From positions 1-64,000 of the forward strand of contig JAQSWM010000010.1 in NCBI GenBank assembly GCA_029266635.1: a stretch of 64,000 nt of DNA, in the 5' to 3' direction. Within the stretch, counting starts at the first letter, position 1; each line of letters begins with the position of its first letter. Both the position numbers and the translations under genes were made by a program. The stretch is from Sphingobacteriaceae bacterium (GTDB taxonomy: Bacteria > Bacteroidota > Bacteroidia > Sphingobacteriales > Sphingobacteriaceae). The notes under the pieces were generated by a model. That model worked only from the letters and a program-made list of their open reading frames with translations. It searched no databases and was not told the origin of the DNA. Shown piece by piece: positions 23,289 to 32,566 of this stretch.

Positions 23289-24497
23289 TTAATGAATTCC
23301 CATAAACAATCGGTTCCAGCGTATTTTGCTCAGGAACGAGGCATTATCATCCCAGCTCATCCAAACAAACAACGCCTTTCCCACTACGTGATCTTCGGGA
23401 ACAAAGCCCCAAAAACGCGAATCGAGCGAGTTATGGCGGTTGTCGCCCATCATCCAAAAGTAGTCCATTTTGAATGTGTATGAATTTGTGGGTTTGTCGT
23501 TGATATAAATTGTATTGCCTTTCAGCTCCAGTTTGTTGCCTTCATAAACCGAAATAGCACGTCTGTAGAGAACGAGATTTGATGTATCCAGCTTTACAGT
23601 CCAGCCTTTTTTAGGGATAACAAGCGGTCCGAAATTATCTTCATTCCATTTGAAACGTGGATCGTGCGGGAACACGGCAGAAGAATAATCGTCGATTGCC
23701 CTGATTTGCGGCTGAACCTGCTTCACATTTACCCACTTTTTCATTTCATTCGCCTGCTCAGTGGTGAGGGTAAGGCTGTAGTCGTAGGCTGTGATCTGGC
23801 TTTCCTTATAATCAATGTGCATTTCCTCAAAGCGTTCCGGGTTGAAAGGCTCGCCATTGGTTCTCACCAGGTAATTGGTTTGGCCGAACTGAGGAGTTTC
23901 TGAAGCTTTCCCGTTGATGTAAATCTGGGCATTGATGATCCGGATAGTATCTCCGGGAGTTCCGATACAGCGTTTAATATAGTTCTCCCGCTTGTCTACA
24001 GGCCTCCAAACAATGGTATAATCCGGATTGCTGCGAACCACTGATTTCCCGATTTGCCGGGCCAGGTCGTAGTAACTGGCACTTGACTGAGTTTCGAGAA
24101 TTACAGTATCACCTTCCGGATAGTTGAACACAACCACATCGCCGCGTTTTACATCATTAAATCCGGGCAAGCGACGGTACTTCCATTGAACACCGTCCCA
24201 ATAGGCTTTGGTGCCGGTAACTGGCATCGTGTGATGCGCAAACGGAAAAGCAACCGGAGTCATCGGCATTCGTGCGCCGTAGTTCACCTTGCTTACAAAA
24301 AGGAAATCGCCAATTAAAAGAGATTTCTCCATTGATCCTGTCGGGATGGTATAGGCTTCAATAAATAAGCCGCGGATTAGGGTTGCCGCAATAACGGCGA
24401 AAATAATAGCATCAAACCACTCGCGGCCTGCGCTCTTTTTCTTCTTAACAGTAGTAGTTTTTTTATCAGGATTCTTATTCCAGAACTTCCAGTTCAT
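23289..24497 (-). CDS. lepB: signal peptidase I
   Basis: Cleaves Sec signal peptides at the inner membrane. 402 residues, long as in other Bacteroidota. One N-terminal helix (about 29-47), catalytic Ser in TIPTGSMEKSLLIGD, catalytic Lys in RENYIKRCIGTPGD, and the C-terminal GDNRHNSLDSRFWG box. Between the Lys and the last box there is a large insertion (about 130 residues) of mixed composition. It is the last gene of the parAB-DUF5683-dapB-lepB unit. Confidence 0.94.
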   Translation of the reverse strand: MNWKFWNKNPDKKTTTVKKKKSAGREWFDAIIFAVIAATLIRGLFIEAYTIPTGSMEKSLLIGDFLFVSKVNYGARMPMTPVAFPFAHHTMPVTGTKAYWDGVQWKYRRLPGFNDVKRGDVVVFNYPEGDTVILETQSSASYYDLARQIGKSVVRSNPDYTIVWRPVDKRENYIKRCIGTPGDTIRIINAQIYINGKASETPQFGQTNYLVRTNGEPFNPERFEEMHIDYKESQITAYDYSLTLTTEQANEMKKWVNVKQVQPQIRAIDDYSSAVFPHDPRFKWNEDNFGPLVIPKKGWTVKLDTSNLVLYRRAISVYEGNKLELKGNTIYINDKPTNSYTFKMDYFWMMGDNRHNSLDSRFWGFVPEDHVVGKALFVWMSWDDNASFLSKIRWNRLFMGIH

Positions 24498-24509
24498 TTT
24501 AATTCTAAA

Positions 24510-25253
24510 TTATACGCTAAAATCAAACATATCATCAACCGTGTAAAAACCGGTTTTGCCCTTTAGCCATTCTGCTGCCAGCACAGCTCCAAAGGCAAAG
24601 CCCGAGCGGTTGTGGGCAGTGTGCTTAAATTCAATATCATCAACTTCAGAGCTGTAGATAACGGTGTGAGTGCCGGGCACATCTTCAATACGGTGCGATT
24701 CAATTAGCAGCTGATCGCCTTTGGCAACCAGCTCCTCGCCTGTCCCGACCACATCATTCACCCACTCTCTTTTCCTCTTTACGCCAGCCAGAATACCTTC
24801 AGCAATAGTCATGGCTGTTCCGCTCGGCGCATCCAGCTTTTGAGTGTGATGTATTTCTTCAACCTGCACATCATATTGTGGATAACGGTCCATCAGCTTT
24901 GCCAAAATCTTGTTCACGAAGAAAAACACGTTCACTCCCACGCTAAAATTAGATGCATAAAGCACCGATCCGTTACTGCCTTCGCACTTATTTTTAATGT
25001 CTTGCAAATGCCCATACCAACCGGTGGTGCCTACAACAACTGGTACGCCGGCATCAATACACGCACGTATGTTTGAAAGAGCTGAATCGGGCGTGCTGAA
25101 ATTGATGGCTACATCTGCTTTTTGAAGGTTTTCTGAGGTAAGTTCGTCCAGGTTGTGGGCATCGATGGTTAAGACTACCTGATGTCCCCGGCTCAGGGCT
25201 ACGTCTTCAATTATGTGGCCCATTTTGCCATAACCTAAAAGGGCAATATTCAT
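24510..25253 (-). CDS. dapB: 4-hydroxy-tetrahydrodipicolinate reductase
   Basis: NAD(P)H-dependent step of lysine/diaminopimelate synthesis. 247 residues with the Rossmann motif ALLGYGKMG, the EIHHTQKLDAPSGTA signature with its catalytic lysine, and FKHTAHNRSGFA at the C-terminus. Located between a DUF5683 gene and lepB, a conserved Bacteroidota arrangement. Confidence 0.95.
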   Translation of the reverse strand: MNIALLGYGKMGHIIEDVALSRGHQVVLTIDAHNLDELTSENLQKADVAINFSTPDSALSNIRACIDAGVPVVVGTTGWYGHLQDIKNKCEGSNGSVLYASNFSVGVNVFFFVNKILAKLMDRYPQYDVQVEEIHHTQKLDAPSGTAMTIAEGILAGVKRKREWVNDVVGTGEELVAKGDQLLIESHRIEDVPGTHTVIYSSEVDDIEFKHTAHNRSGFAFGAVLAAEWLKGKTGFYTVDDMFDFSV

Positions 25254-25283
25254 GTAGTGATTTATTAAAGGTTGTTGTTGAGG

Positions 25284-25928
25284 CTATAAAGATAGTGTAA
25301 TTTTTAGCGAGGGCACGCTGCTGGAGGCGTTATATGGATATGTTTGCACAGACGGGCTAAGCCGCAATGATAAATCGCTGTTGATGTCGTAACGTGCAAA
25401 TTTGGCTTTTACGTAAGCGTCTATCGCCTGCAAAGCATAAAAACCAACGCCTCCTAAAATGCTGAGATCGCGATTACGGCGGTAGAAGTCTTTGTATGTT
25501 ATGATGCTGCTTGTGGGATACCTATCAAACGTTGGATTCTTATGCGCATCATTATGTGCCAGCCGGTATTGCAATTCAGTTAGTGTTTCGCTATAATTCT
25601 GCTGATAAAAATTAAACACCAACCCGATGCCCACAAAGCCGCCATACACAAAAGGCAGCTTCCAGGCTTGTTTGTTGTATATCTGCCCTAAGCCAGGGAA
25701 AATGAGCGCCCGCCGCAAAGCGATCTTAGGCATCGCCTCAAGCGCAAGCCTCGCTGAATCTTTAACAACCTCATGCTTCTTTTGAACTGTTGTGCTATCG
25801 GGCCGACGATTTTTTGTGCCGGGGTTCAGCATATTGGTATCTACCTTCACCACACCATTATCCGTTTGAGCGGAAAGGCTCAGGCTAAATGCCGAAACGA
25901 ATAAAATAATGAGAAGGCATCTAAGCAT
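25284..25928 (-). CDS. DUF5683 domain protein
   Basis: A 214-residue predicted envelope protein with a cleavable signal peptide (residues 1-20, ending SLSAQ) and the DUF5683 core RALIFPGLGQIYNKQAWKLP with two hydrophobic segments (about 88-108 and 155-172). Its start codon overlaps the parB stop by one base. Function unknown; the gene order with parAB suggests a link with chromosome segregation or the cell envelope only by co-expression. Confidence 0.85.
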   Translation of the reverse strand: MLRCLLIILFVSAFSLSLSAQTDNGVVKVDTNMLNPGTKNRRPDSTTVQKKHEVVKDSARLALEAMPKIALRRALIFPGLGQIYNKQAWKLPFVYGGFVGIGLVFNFYQQNYSETLTELQYRLAHNDAHKNPTFDRYPTSSIITYKDFYRRNRDLSILGGVGFYALQAIDAYVKAKFARYDINSDLSLRLSPSVQTYPYNASSSVPSLKITLSL

Positions 25929-26833
25929 TACCAGTCTAATAACTCAAGAATGCGGCTGAGGTCATCGTTAGAAACAAACGGTATTTCTATGGACCCTTTG
26001 CCCTGTCCCTGCACTTTCAACTTTACGTGAGTGGCAAATTTTGAGCCAAGGTCGTCTTGAATTTTTTGGTATTGAAATGAGATTGGCTCAGGTCTTTTGC
26101 CGTCCGGTTTTTTGGTTGTCTTCTGTTGCTGTATTTCGCGGACTAATTCCTCAGCTTTCCGAACCGACAAACCTTTACTGATCACTTCTTTGTGCACAAA
26201 CAGTTGCTTGTCCACCTGCTCAAGCCCGAGGATGGCTTTCGCGTGCCCCATGGAGATTTGCCCATCGCGGATAGATGCCTGGATTGCGGGCGGGAGCTTC
26301 AGCAATCGCAAATAGTTGGTGACTGTTGAGCGGTTTTTGCTTACGCGATCACCCAACTCCTCCTGTTTCAAGCTGCATTCATCCAGCATCCGCTGAAAGC
26401 TCAAAGCAACTTCAATAGCATTCAGGTTTTCCCGCTGGATGTTTTCAATTAAAGCCATTTCCAGCATTTGCTGGTCGTTGGCTGTGCGCACATACGCGGG
26501 AATCTCCGTTAACCCCGCAAGTTTGCTGGCCCGCAGGCGGCGCTCGCCCGATATAAGCTGATAGCTGTTCTGCCCCGATTTCCTTACCGTGATCGGCTGG
26601 ATCAAACCCTGAAGCCTGATTGAATCCGAGAGCTCAAGCAGAGCCTCTCGATCAAATTCGGTACGTGGCTGAAATGGGTTTACCTCAACCTGGCTAACTT
26701 GTATATGGCTGATGCTCCCCGGTTGAGAGCCATTCGAAGGAGGTATCTCTTGCTTATTATTCTGAACGGCTTCGGTATCATCCAGCAATGCACTTAATCC
26801 TCTCCCTAATCCCGTTTTTTTCTGGTAGGTCAT
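25928..26833 (-). CDS. parB: chromosome partitioning protein ParB
   Basis: CTPase and parS-binding protein of chromosome segregation. 301 residues: N-terminal ParA-interaction region (GLGRGLSALLDD), ParB N-domain with ISGERRLRASKLAGL (about 90-104), helix-turn-helix around EELGDRVSKNRSTVTNYLRLL, and a C-terminal dimerisation region. Six bases after parA. No parS-like site was found nearby. Confidence 0.95.
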   Translation of the reverse strand: MTYQKKTGLGRGLSALLDDTEAVQNNKQEIPPSNGSQPGSISHIQVSQVEVNPFQPRTEFDREALLELSDSIRLQGLIQPITVRKSGQNSYQLISGERRLRASKLAGLTEIPAYVRTANDQQMLEMALIENIQRENLNAIEVALSFQRMLDECSLKQEELGDRVSKNRSTVTNYLRLLKLPPAIQASIRDGQISMGHAKAILGLEQVDKQLFVHKEVISKGLSVRKAEELVREIQQQKTTKKPDGKRPEPISFQYQKIQDDLGSKFATHVKLKVQGQGKGSIEIPFVSNDDLSRILELLDW

Positions 26834-26839
26834 TCTATC

Positions 26840-27655
26840 TTAAACTACTGCCTCTCCCGCGGCTTCCTGCCCTGCAGGCAATTCTTTCACTAAACCGTTC
26901 TTGCGCACAATTTCGCGTGCTAAATTAAGATAATTGATTGCGCCTTTACAATTTGCATCATGCATGATCACAGACACACCGAAGCTTGGCGCCTCGCTCA
27001 AACGTGTGTTGCGCTGAATGATTGTTTCAAATACAAGCTCCTGAAAGTGAGTTTTTACCTCTTCTACAACCTGGTTTGAAAGCCGCAGCCTCACATCATA
27101 CATAGTTAAAAGTATGCCCTCAATCTCAAGTTCCTTGTTCAAACGGTTTTGAACAATCTTTATGGTATTGAGCAATTTGCCCAAACCTTCTAACGCAAAA
27201 TATTCGCACTGAACAGGGATAATTACCGAGTCTGATGCTGTAAGGGCGTTGATGGTTATCAGTCCCAATGATGGGGAACAATCAATGATAATGAAATCGT
27301 AATCGTCGCGAACGCGGTTCAAAACGGCTTTCATTTTGTATTCGCGGTCCGTTAAATTGATCATCTCAATTTCGGCTCCTACCAGATCAATATGCGCCGG
27401 CAACAGGTCCAAAAATGGCGTATCAGTTTTTTGAATGGCTTCGCGAGGATCTATGTCGTTGATGATGCACTCGTAAATGCTAGCCTTTATAGTGCGTGGG
27501 TCAAACCCGATGCCGGATGTAGAGTTGGCTTGGGGGTCTGCATCAACCAAAAGTGTGCGGTACTCGAGCACAGCCAGGCTTGCCGCAAGGTTAATAGACG
27601 ATGTTGTTTTCCCTACGCCGCCTTTTTGGTTTGCTAACGCGATGATTTTGCTCAT
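26840..27655 (-). CDS. parA: chromosome partitioning ATPase ParA
   Basis: ATPase that moves ParB-parS complexes. 271 residues with the deviant Walker A KGGVGKTTSS, DADPQANST, and the Walker B-like FIIIDCSPSLG. Operon leader of the parA-parB-DUF5683-dapB-lepB group. Confidence 0.96.
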   Translation of the reverse strand: MSKIIALANQKGGVGKTTSSINLAASLAVLEYRTLLVDADPQANSTSGIGFDPRTIKASIYECIINDIDPREAIQKTDTPFLDLLPAHIDLVGAEIEMINLTDREYKMKAVLNRVRDDYDFIIIDCSPSLGLITINALTASDSVIIPVQCEYFALEGLGKLLNTIKIVQNRLNKELEIEGILLTMYDVRLRLSNQVVEEVKTHFQELVFETIIQRNTRLSEAPSFGVSVIMHDANCKGAINYLNLAREIVRKNGLVKELPAGQEAAGEAVV

Positions 27656-27720
27656 GCTTAAAAATAATTACAAGAGGGTGATTTAAAAGCCTTTCGGCGG
27701 ATCATTAAACCAAGTGAAAA

Positions 27721-27825
27721 TGCCTAATTTTACCGCAATTAGCGGCTTTTACCGACCGCCTAAGATACGAACTTTAAACAAATTAGGCAGCCGGGCTCTT
27801 TTACGTTTTGCACATATTATCCACA
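27721..27825. promoter_or_regulatory. palindrome-rich spacer with a DnaA-box match
   Basis: Between parA and the flavin reductase gene a perfect 10-base inverted repeat, TGCCTAATTT (27721-27730) and AAATTAGGCA (27780-27789), encloses a CCGC-AATTA-GCGG hairpin. Further on lies TTATCCACA (27817-27825), a perfect DnaA-box consensus. This may be only the divergent promoter region. Confidence 0.4.
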
Positions 27826-27827
27826 TA

Positions 27828-28349
27828 ATGATTACTGTAATTTCTTCTACAAACCGCCCCGAAAGCCATACGCTTAAGCTGTCGCAATATTATCAGCGGA
27901 AGCTAAAAGAGGCGGGAGAAGATGCAGGCTTGTTGTCGCTGACTGACTTGCCGCCAAATGTGATTCAGGCAGACATGTACAAAAATGCGGCAGATGATTT
28001 CAAGCCTATTCAAGATATTATCACTGCCAGCGATAAGTTTGTCTTTGTGGTTCCGGAGTACAATGGCAGTTTCCCGGGCGTGCTGAAGGTACTGATAGAT
28101 GCATGCAAATATCCCGACAGCTTTTTTGGGAAGAAGGCAGCCCTCGTGGGCTTATCCTCCGGCAAGTACGGCAACATCCGGGGAATAGACCACCTCACAG
28201 GCATTTGCCATTACATCAACTTGCATGTTTTGCCCATGCGCATCCACATTCCTGCCATTGATAAGGAGTTTGACGAATCAGGTAACTTGTTCAAGCCCGA
28301 TACTGTTAAATTCACCGACGAGCAGATCAGGCGGTTCTTATCCTTCTAA
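27828..28349 (+). CDS. NADPH-dependent FMN reductase family protein
   Basis: A 173-residue flavodoxin-like reductase. The phosphate-binding ISSTNRPESHTLKLS and the flavin-site VPEYNGSFPGVLK (about residues 74-86) match the ArsH/ChrR/SsuE superfamily. The ATG at 27828 is the natural start; the open frame upstream runs through non-coding repeats. Electron acceptor unknown (quinone, chromate, azo dye or FMN). Confidence 0.9.
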   Translation: MITVISSTNRPESHTLKLSQYYQRKLKEAGEDAGLLSLTDLPPNVIQADMYKNAADDFKPIQDIITASDKFVFVVPEYNGSFPGVLKVLIDACKYPDSFFGKKAALVGLSSGKYGNIRGIDHLTGICHYINLHVLPMRIHIPAIDKEFDESGNLFKPDTVKFTDEQIRRFLSF

Positions 28350-28412
28350 GCCCCTCAATTTTACCCGCAACAAACAATACATTGGGATATTACTTTTTAC
28401 TTTGTTCCCCAA

Positions 28413-29552
28413 ATGAAAATAGGAATTGTATGTTATCCAACCTTTGGCGGCAGCGGCGTTGTGGCCACCGAGCTTGGCAAAGCGTTGGCGGATAAAGGCC
28501 ATCAGGTACACTTTATAACATACAGCCAGCCCGCAAGGCTCGACTTCTTCTCCGAAAACCTGTTTTACCACGAGGTTTCCGTTTCACAATACCCGCTTTT
28601 TGATTTCCCGCCCTACGAACTTGCCCTTGCCAGCAAACTGGTAGATGTGGTAAGGTTTGAGAAATTAGACGTGCTGCATGTGCATTATGCTATTCCTCAC
28701 GCCTCAGCAGCGTACATGGCGAAGCAAATACTAGCTACTTACGGAATCCGCATTCCGGTTATTACCACGTTGCACGGCACCGACATAACATTAGTGGGAC
28801 GGGATGTAACTTATAAGCCGGTTGTGACTTTTTCCATAAACCAGAGCGATGGCGTAACATCAGTTTCTGAATATCTGAAGCAAGCAACGCTCGACCATTT
28901 CGCTATTACAAACGAAATAAAGGTCATTCAGAACTTCATAGACCTGAACCGCTTCAGCTTAAAGCCAAAAGATCATTTTAAAAAGGCTATTGCCCCGCAC
29001 GATGAACGCATTTTGGTCCATACCTCAAATTTCCGAAAGGTTAAGCGTGCTGGAGATGTGATCAGGGTTTTCAAAGAAGTATCATCCAAAATCCCATCGA
29101 AATTACTGATGGTTGGCGACGGACAGGATCGTGTGAATTGCGAGCAGCTTTGCAGGGAACTGGGCATTGCAGAAAATGTTCGATTCTTAGGAAAGCAGGA
29201 AGCGGTGGAAGAAATCCTATCTGTTTCTGACCTTTTCATCATGCCATCTGATTCTGAGAGCTTCGGATTGGCAGCGCTAGAGGCGATGGCCTGCAAGGTT
29301 CCTGTTATTTCATCAAACACAGGCGGCTTGCCGGAACTGAATATAGAAGGCGTAACCGGATTTTTGAGCAATGTTGGCGACGTAGCGGATATGGCAAAGA
29401 ATGCGATTTACATTCTGGAAGATGAGCAACGCCTGGAAACCTTTAAAGAAAACGCACTAAAGCGTGCGAAAGAATTTGATCTGAGCCTGGTGCTTCCTGT
29501 GTACGAAGCGTATTACAAAGAGGTAATTGAGCGAACAAAGGCTATCGTTTGA
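28413..29552 (+). CDS. bshA: N-acetyl-alpha-D-glucosaminyl L-malate synthase
   Basis: First enzyme of bacillithiol synthesis, joining UDP-GlcNAc and L-malate. 379-residue GT4 glycosyltransferase. The start GIVCYPTFGGSGVVATELG, the HVHYAIPHA motif, and the C-terminal ESFGLAALEAMACKVPVISS are typical of BshA. The organism therefore probably uses bacillithiol, relevant to thiol and NO homeostasis of the first region. Confidence 0.93.
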   Translation: MKIGIVCYPTFGGSGVVATELGKALADKGHQVHFITYSQPARLDFFSENLFYHEVSVSQYPLFDFPPYELALASKLVDVVRFEKLDVLHVHYAIPHASAAYMAKQILATYGIRIPVITTLHGTDITLVGRDVTYKPVVTFSINQSDGVTSVSEYLKQATLDHFAITNEIKVIQNFIDLNRFSLKPKDHFKKAIAPHDERILVHTSNFRKVKRAGDVIRVFKEVSSKIPSKLLMVGDGQDRVNCEQLCRELGIAENVRFLGKQEAVEEILSVSDLFIMPSDSESFGLAALEAMACKVPVISSNTGGLPELNIEGVTGFLSNVGDVADMAKNAIYILEDEQRLETFKENALKRAKEFDLSLVLPVYEAYYKEVIERTKAIV

Positions 29553-29579
29553 GTTATAAATAGGTAGTAGCTTCGCTGT

Positions 29580-30332
29580 TTACTTATTTTTTGTAATCGT
29601 AACCCACGACTTGTCAAACCCAATCTTACTCAGGAAATTGGTTTTATCTACAACATCGGGAGCTTTGACTTTTATATGAACGTTCTTCGTCGGAATGTCT
29701 TCAATAATGGTAAATTGAGTGCCTCCTGACTGCCAAGTGAATTTATGCTTATTATCTCGTTTAAAATAACCTTCCAAATTTCTCTGCTTATTCCATTTCC
29801 AATAAAATAATTCGGGGTCATACAGGATTGTGTTGTATTCAAAAATTACTACTTCGGAGAGGTCAGGCGAACGAACGAATACCAAAGTTCTTAGTTGTTC
29901 GTGCGTTTCTCTTACTTTTGAAACTTTGCTATTGTAGATGTCCAAAACCAGTGCTCCTGTTTCATCTGGATCGGTTTCAAGTGGTTTGATAATGTGACCA
30001 TCATAAGCGTATTGTAAATCATTTCTGCCGGAAATTAATCTGACAGTTTTAACTTTGGATGGTTTCAATTGTTTTACCGATTTTGCTCCCCAAGCGGTAT
30101 TTCCTAAAATAATATCGTCTAAACCCGCGGGGTGATAGGACCATTTAGCTTGTATAGCATCTGCAAACATTTTCTCCCATTCTCGACCCTGTACATCACA
30201 GTTTCCGCGTGTCGCCATAATATAAACCAGCTCTTCAGCAATTTTATAGGGTAAATAAGAAGGGAATTCGTTGAGTGGAAATGCAGGAACGGCGTGAGAC
30301 ATCGTTCGCATCTTTGGTTTAGGCCTCTCCAT
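29580..30332 (-). CDS. probable type II restriction endonuclease
   Basis: A 250-residue protein with no family I can name. It immediately follows a DNA cytosine methyltransferase (the stop and start share one base, TAATG), the usual place of the cognate endonuclease. A PD-(D/E)xK-like arrangement is visible: an upstream acidic helix (GREWEKMFADAI), then GLDDIILGN and WGAKSVK. Codon use is more AT-rich than neighbouring genes. Specificity cannot be told. Confidence 0.65.
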   Translation of the reverse strand: MERPKPKMRTMSHAVPAFPLNEFPSYLPYKIAEELVYIMATRGNCDVQGREWEKMFADAIQAKWSYHPAGLDDIILGNTAWGAKSVKQLKPSKVKTVRLISGRNDLQYAYDGHIIKPLETDPDETGALVLDIYNSKVSKVRETHEQLRTLVFVRSPDLSEVVIFEYNTILYDPELFYWKWNKQRNLEGYFKRDNKHKFTWQSGGTQFTIIEDIPTKNVHIKVKAPDVVDKTNFLSKIGFDKSWVTITKNK

Positions 30333-31306
30333 TAATTTTCGTTATAAGGCACTTCATATTCCCTAAGCACATCAGCCATATCTAAAGTAGTAGCAACATA
30401 AGGCAATAACTTTAGAATTACAGCTTTCACCATATTTACTGGCACAGCGTTACCAGCCTGTTTTCTAGCTTGTGTGTCATTAATGATTATTTTATACGAA
30501 TCTGGAAAACCTTGAAGCCTAAACATTTCTCTAGGAGTTAAACGCCTTTCGCCATTAACCAATAAATAGTTGTATGATGCCCCAGCTCTTAAAGCACATG
30601 AATATGGATATGAACAAATGTTGCCCGCTTTGTTTTCATGCCAAATTGAGAGTTTATAAGCAGACTTGTGCATATCCTTTCTCTTTTCTTTAATGTAATC
30701 TGAGGCAAGATGCTTCTTGTCAACATTCTTTTCCAAAATTTCGATTAGTGGCTTAAACGGTCGTATCGGAGAAGGATAAGAAAAAAGGATGGGATCTTTA
30801 TGACCTACTATTATTACACGTTCTCTCTTTTGTGGCAGGCCAAAATCTAGTGCATTTAAAACTGCATACTGTACTTGATAACCTAGATCTCTCAATGTTT
30901 TTACTATAACTTTTAACGTCTGGCCTTCATTGTGCCCAACAAGCTGTTTTACATTTTCTAAAATAAAGGCTTTCGGTTTTTTTTCCTTTATTATATTGGC
31001 TATATGAAAGAAAAGAGTTCCTCTTGTATCATCAAACCCTTTCATTTGGCCAAGTATACTAAAAGGTTGACATGGAAAACCTCCAAATAAAATATCGTGA
31101 TCTGGTATTGAAGTAGGATCTATTTTAGTTATATCTCCCAAGGGTCGCTCTCCAAAATTCATTTCGTAGCTATCCTGACAGAACTTATCAATATCCGAAG
31201 AAAAAACACACTCCGGCACAATAGCATTTTCTTTACAGGCTTGATCCATTGCGATCCTGAAACCGCCTATACCACAAAACAAGTCTATGAACCTAATTTT
31301 TTCCAT
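30332..31306 (-). CDS. DNA (cytosine-5-)-methyltransferase
   Basis: A 324-residue C5 methyltransferase. Motif I FIDLFCGIGGF, motif IV with catalytic cysteine FGGFPCQPFS, motif VI FILENVKQLV, motif VIII QKRERVIIVG, motif IX RRLTPREMFRLQGFP and motif X QAGNAVPVNM are all there in order. The target-recognition part between VIII and IX is short (about 90 residues). The pair is strikingly AT-rich against its neighbours, suggesting acquisition by transfer. Confidence 0.93.
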   Translation of the reverse strand: MEKIRFIDLFCGIGGFRIAMDQACKENAIVPECVFSSDIDKFCQDSYEMNFGERPLGDITKIDPTSIPDHDILFGGFPCQPFSILGQMKGFDDTRGTLFFHIANIIKEKKPKAFILENVKQLVGHNEGQTLKVIVKTLRDLGYQVQYAVLNALDFGLPQKRERVIIVGHKDPILFSYPSPIRPFKPLIEILEKNVDKKHLASDYIKEKRKDMHKSAYKLSIWHENKAGNICSYPYSCALRAGASYNYLLVNGERRLTPREMFRLQGFPDSYKIIINDTQARKQAGNAVPVNMVKAVILKLLPYVATTLDMADVLREYEVPYNEN

Positions 31307-31383
31307 GAATATTAGTTTGAATCAAATGTAAGTTTTTTGGAGAACTACGAAAACATAATCAGCTGCTTTGCTCTACAAGCTCT

Positions 31384-32439
31384 TTAATCCTGTTTTTCTT
31401 TAACAGCTAACTGTCCACAGGCGGCATCAATATCCTTTCCGCGGCTGCGCCGGATGTTTACAGTAATGCCTTGTTTTCTCAGATAATCAGCAAAAGCTTC
31501 GGTCTTGTCTTCTTCCGCGTTTAGGAAGGATGCGAACGAAATGGGGTTGTATTCTATGATATTAACCTTGCATGGAAGATGCTTGCAGAACTTTGCCAAC
31601 TCCTGCGCATCCTGAAGCTCGTCATTGAAGTTATTGAAGATGATGTACTCGTACGTAACCGGATTCTTGGTTTTCGCATAGTAATACTTTAGCGCTTCAG
31701 CTAACGCCTTTAATGAGTTTTGCTCATTAATAGGCATTATTTCGTTGCGCTTCTTATCGTTGGCTGCGTGCAGGGAAAGGGCGAGATTAAATTTCACCTG
31801 ATCATCGCCTAGCTTCTTAATCATTTTAGCGATGCCAGCGGTTGAGACCGTGATACGCTTGGCTGCCATATTCAGCCCATCAGACGATGTTATGCGCTCG
31901 GCAGATTTCAAGACATTGGCATAATTGAGCAAAGGCTCACCCATACCCATGTAAACAATGTTGCTTAGCGGCTGCCCGTAATTTTCTTTTGCCTGGTTGG
32001 CGATGAGTACCACCTGATCGTAAATCTCTGCTGCATCCAAATTGCGTTTGCGCTCCATGTAGCCAGTTGCGCAGAACTTACAAGTTAAGCTGCAACCCAC
32101 CTGCGAACTCACGCAAGCGGTCATCCGGTCATCAGCAGGAATTAAAACGCCCTCGATGATATTTCCGTCGTGAAGCTTGAAAGTATTTTTGATAGTCTTG
32201 TCGGAGCTAAACTGCGACTGGTGGACCTGAACAGGGTTTATCGTGAACTTTTCCTGAAGCCTTTCCCGCAGTGCCTTGGAGAGATTGCTCATCTCATCAA
32301 AACTCTTGGCAGACTTAGCCCAAAGCCATTCCCAGATTTGCTTTGCACGAAAGGGCTGTTCGCCAAATTCGGTTAACGAATTTTTCAAATCGTCAAAACA
32401 AATACTTCGTATATCTATTCTTTTTACGGGAAATTCCAC
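31384..32439 (-). CDS. rlmN: 23S rRNA (adenine(2503)-C(2))-methyltransferase
   Basis: Radical SAM methylase for A2503 of 23S rRNA and A37 of some tRNAs. The cluster motif CSLTCKFCATG, the substrate cysteine near the C-terminus (DAACGQLA) and the GMGEPLLNY motif are present. No ATG is available: GTG at 32439 gives 351 residues beginning just before KRIDIRS; TTG at 32499 is an alternative but lies in the upstream palindrome. Confidence 0.92.
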   Translation of the reverse strand: MEFPVKRIDIRSICFDDLKNSLTEFGEQPFRAKQIWEWLWAKSAKSFDEMSNLSKALRERLQEKFTINPVQVHQSQFSSDKTIKNTFKLHDGNIIEGVLIPADDRMTACVSSQVGCSLTCKFCATGYMERKRNLDAAEIYDQVVLIANQAKENYGQPLSNIVYMGMGEPLLNYANVLKSAERITSSDGLNMAAKRITVSTAGIAKMIKKLGDDQVKFNLALSLHAANDKKRNEIMPINEQNSLKALAEALKYYYAKTKNPVTYEYIIFNNFNDELQDAQELAKFCKHLPCKVNIIEYNPISFASFLNAEEDKTEAFADYLRKQGITVNIRRSRGKDIDAACGQLAVKEKQD

Positions 32440-32442
32440 GTG

Positions 32443-32450
32443 CAAAGATA
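32443..32450 (-). promoter_or_regulatory. TAnnTTTG-type -7 element near rlmN
   Basis: Minus-strand TATCTTTG matches the Bacteroidota -7 consensus. It is only 3 bases before the GTG start chosen for rlmN, so either the transcript is nearly leaderless or the true start is different. Confidence 0.35.
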
Positions 32451-32485
32451 CCGAATGCGAGGGATAGAACGTTTGGCACAATTGC

Positions 32486-32497
32486 GACAATTTTGTC
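32486..32497. promoter_or_regulatory. perfect palindrome GACAATTTTGTC
   Basis: A 12-base perfect palindrome in the divergent spacer between rlmN and the amidohydrolase gene. It could be an operator for either gene; no second copy was found in the window. Confidence 0.35.
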
Positions 32498-32566
32498 AAA
32501 AAATTGTTGTTATAACAGCAAAATTTTATCTTGCCGAAACTTTTCGGGAGAGAAGGACAGCGTTCT

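Noticed and set aside
24877-24885. TGTGGATAA DnaA box inside dapB as an origin signal
   Set aside because: A single box in coding DNA is expected by chance in 64 kb.
32431-32445. CCACGTG-containing stretch as a parS site
   Set aside because: Only the central CACGTG half matches; flanking bases of the 16-base parS palindrome are absent.
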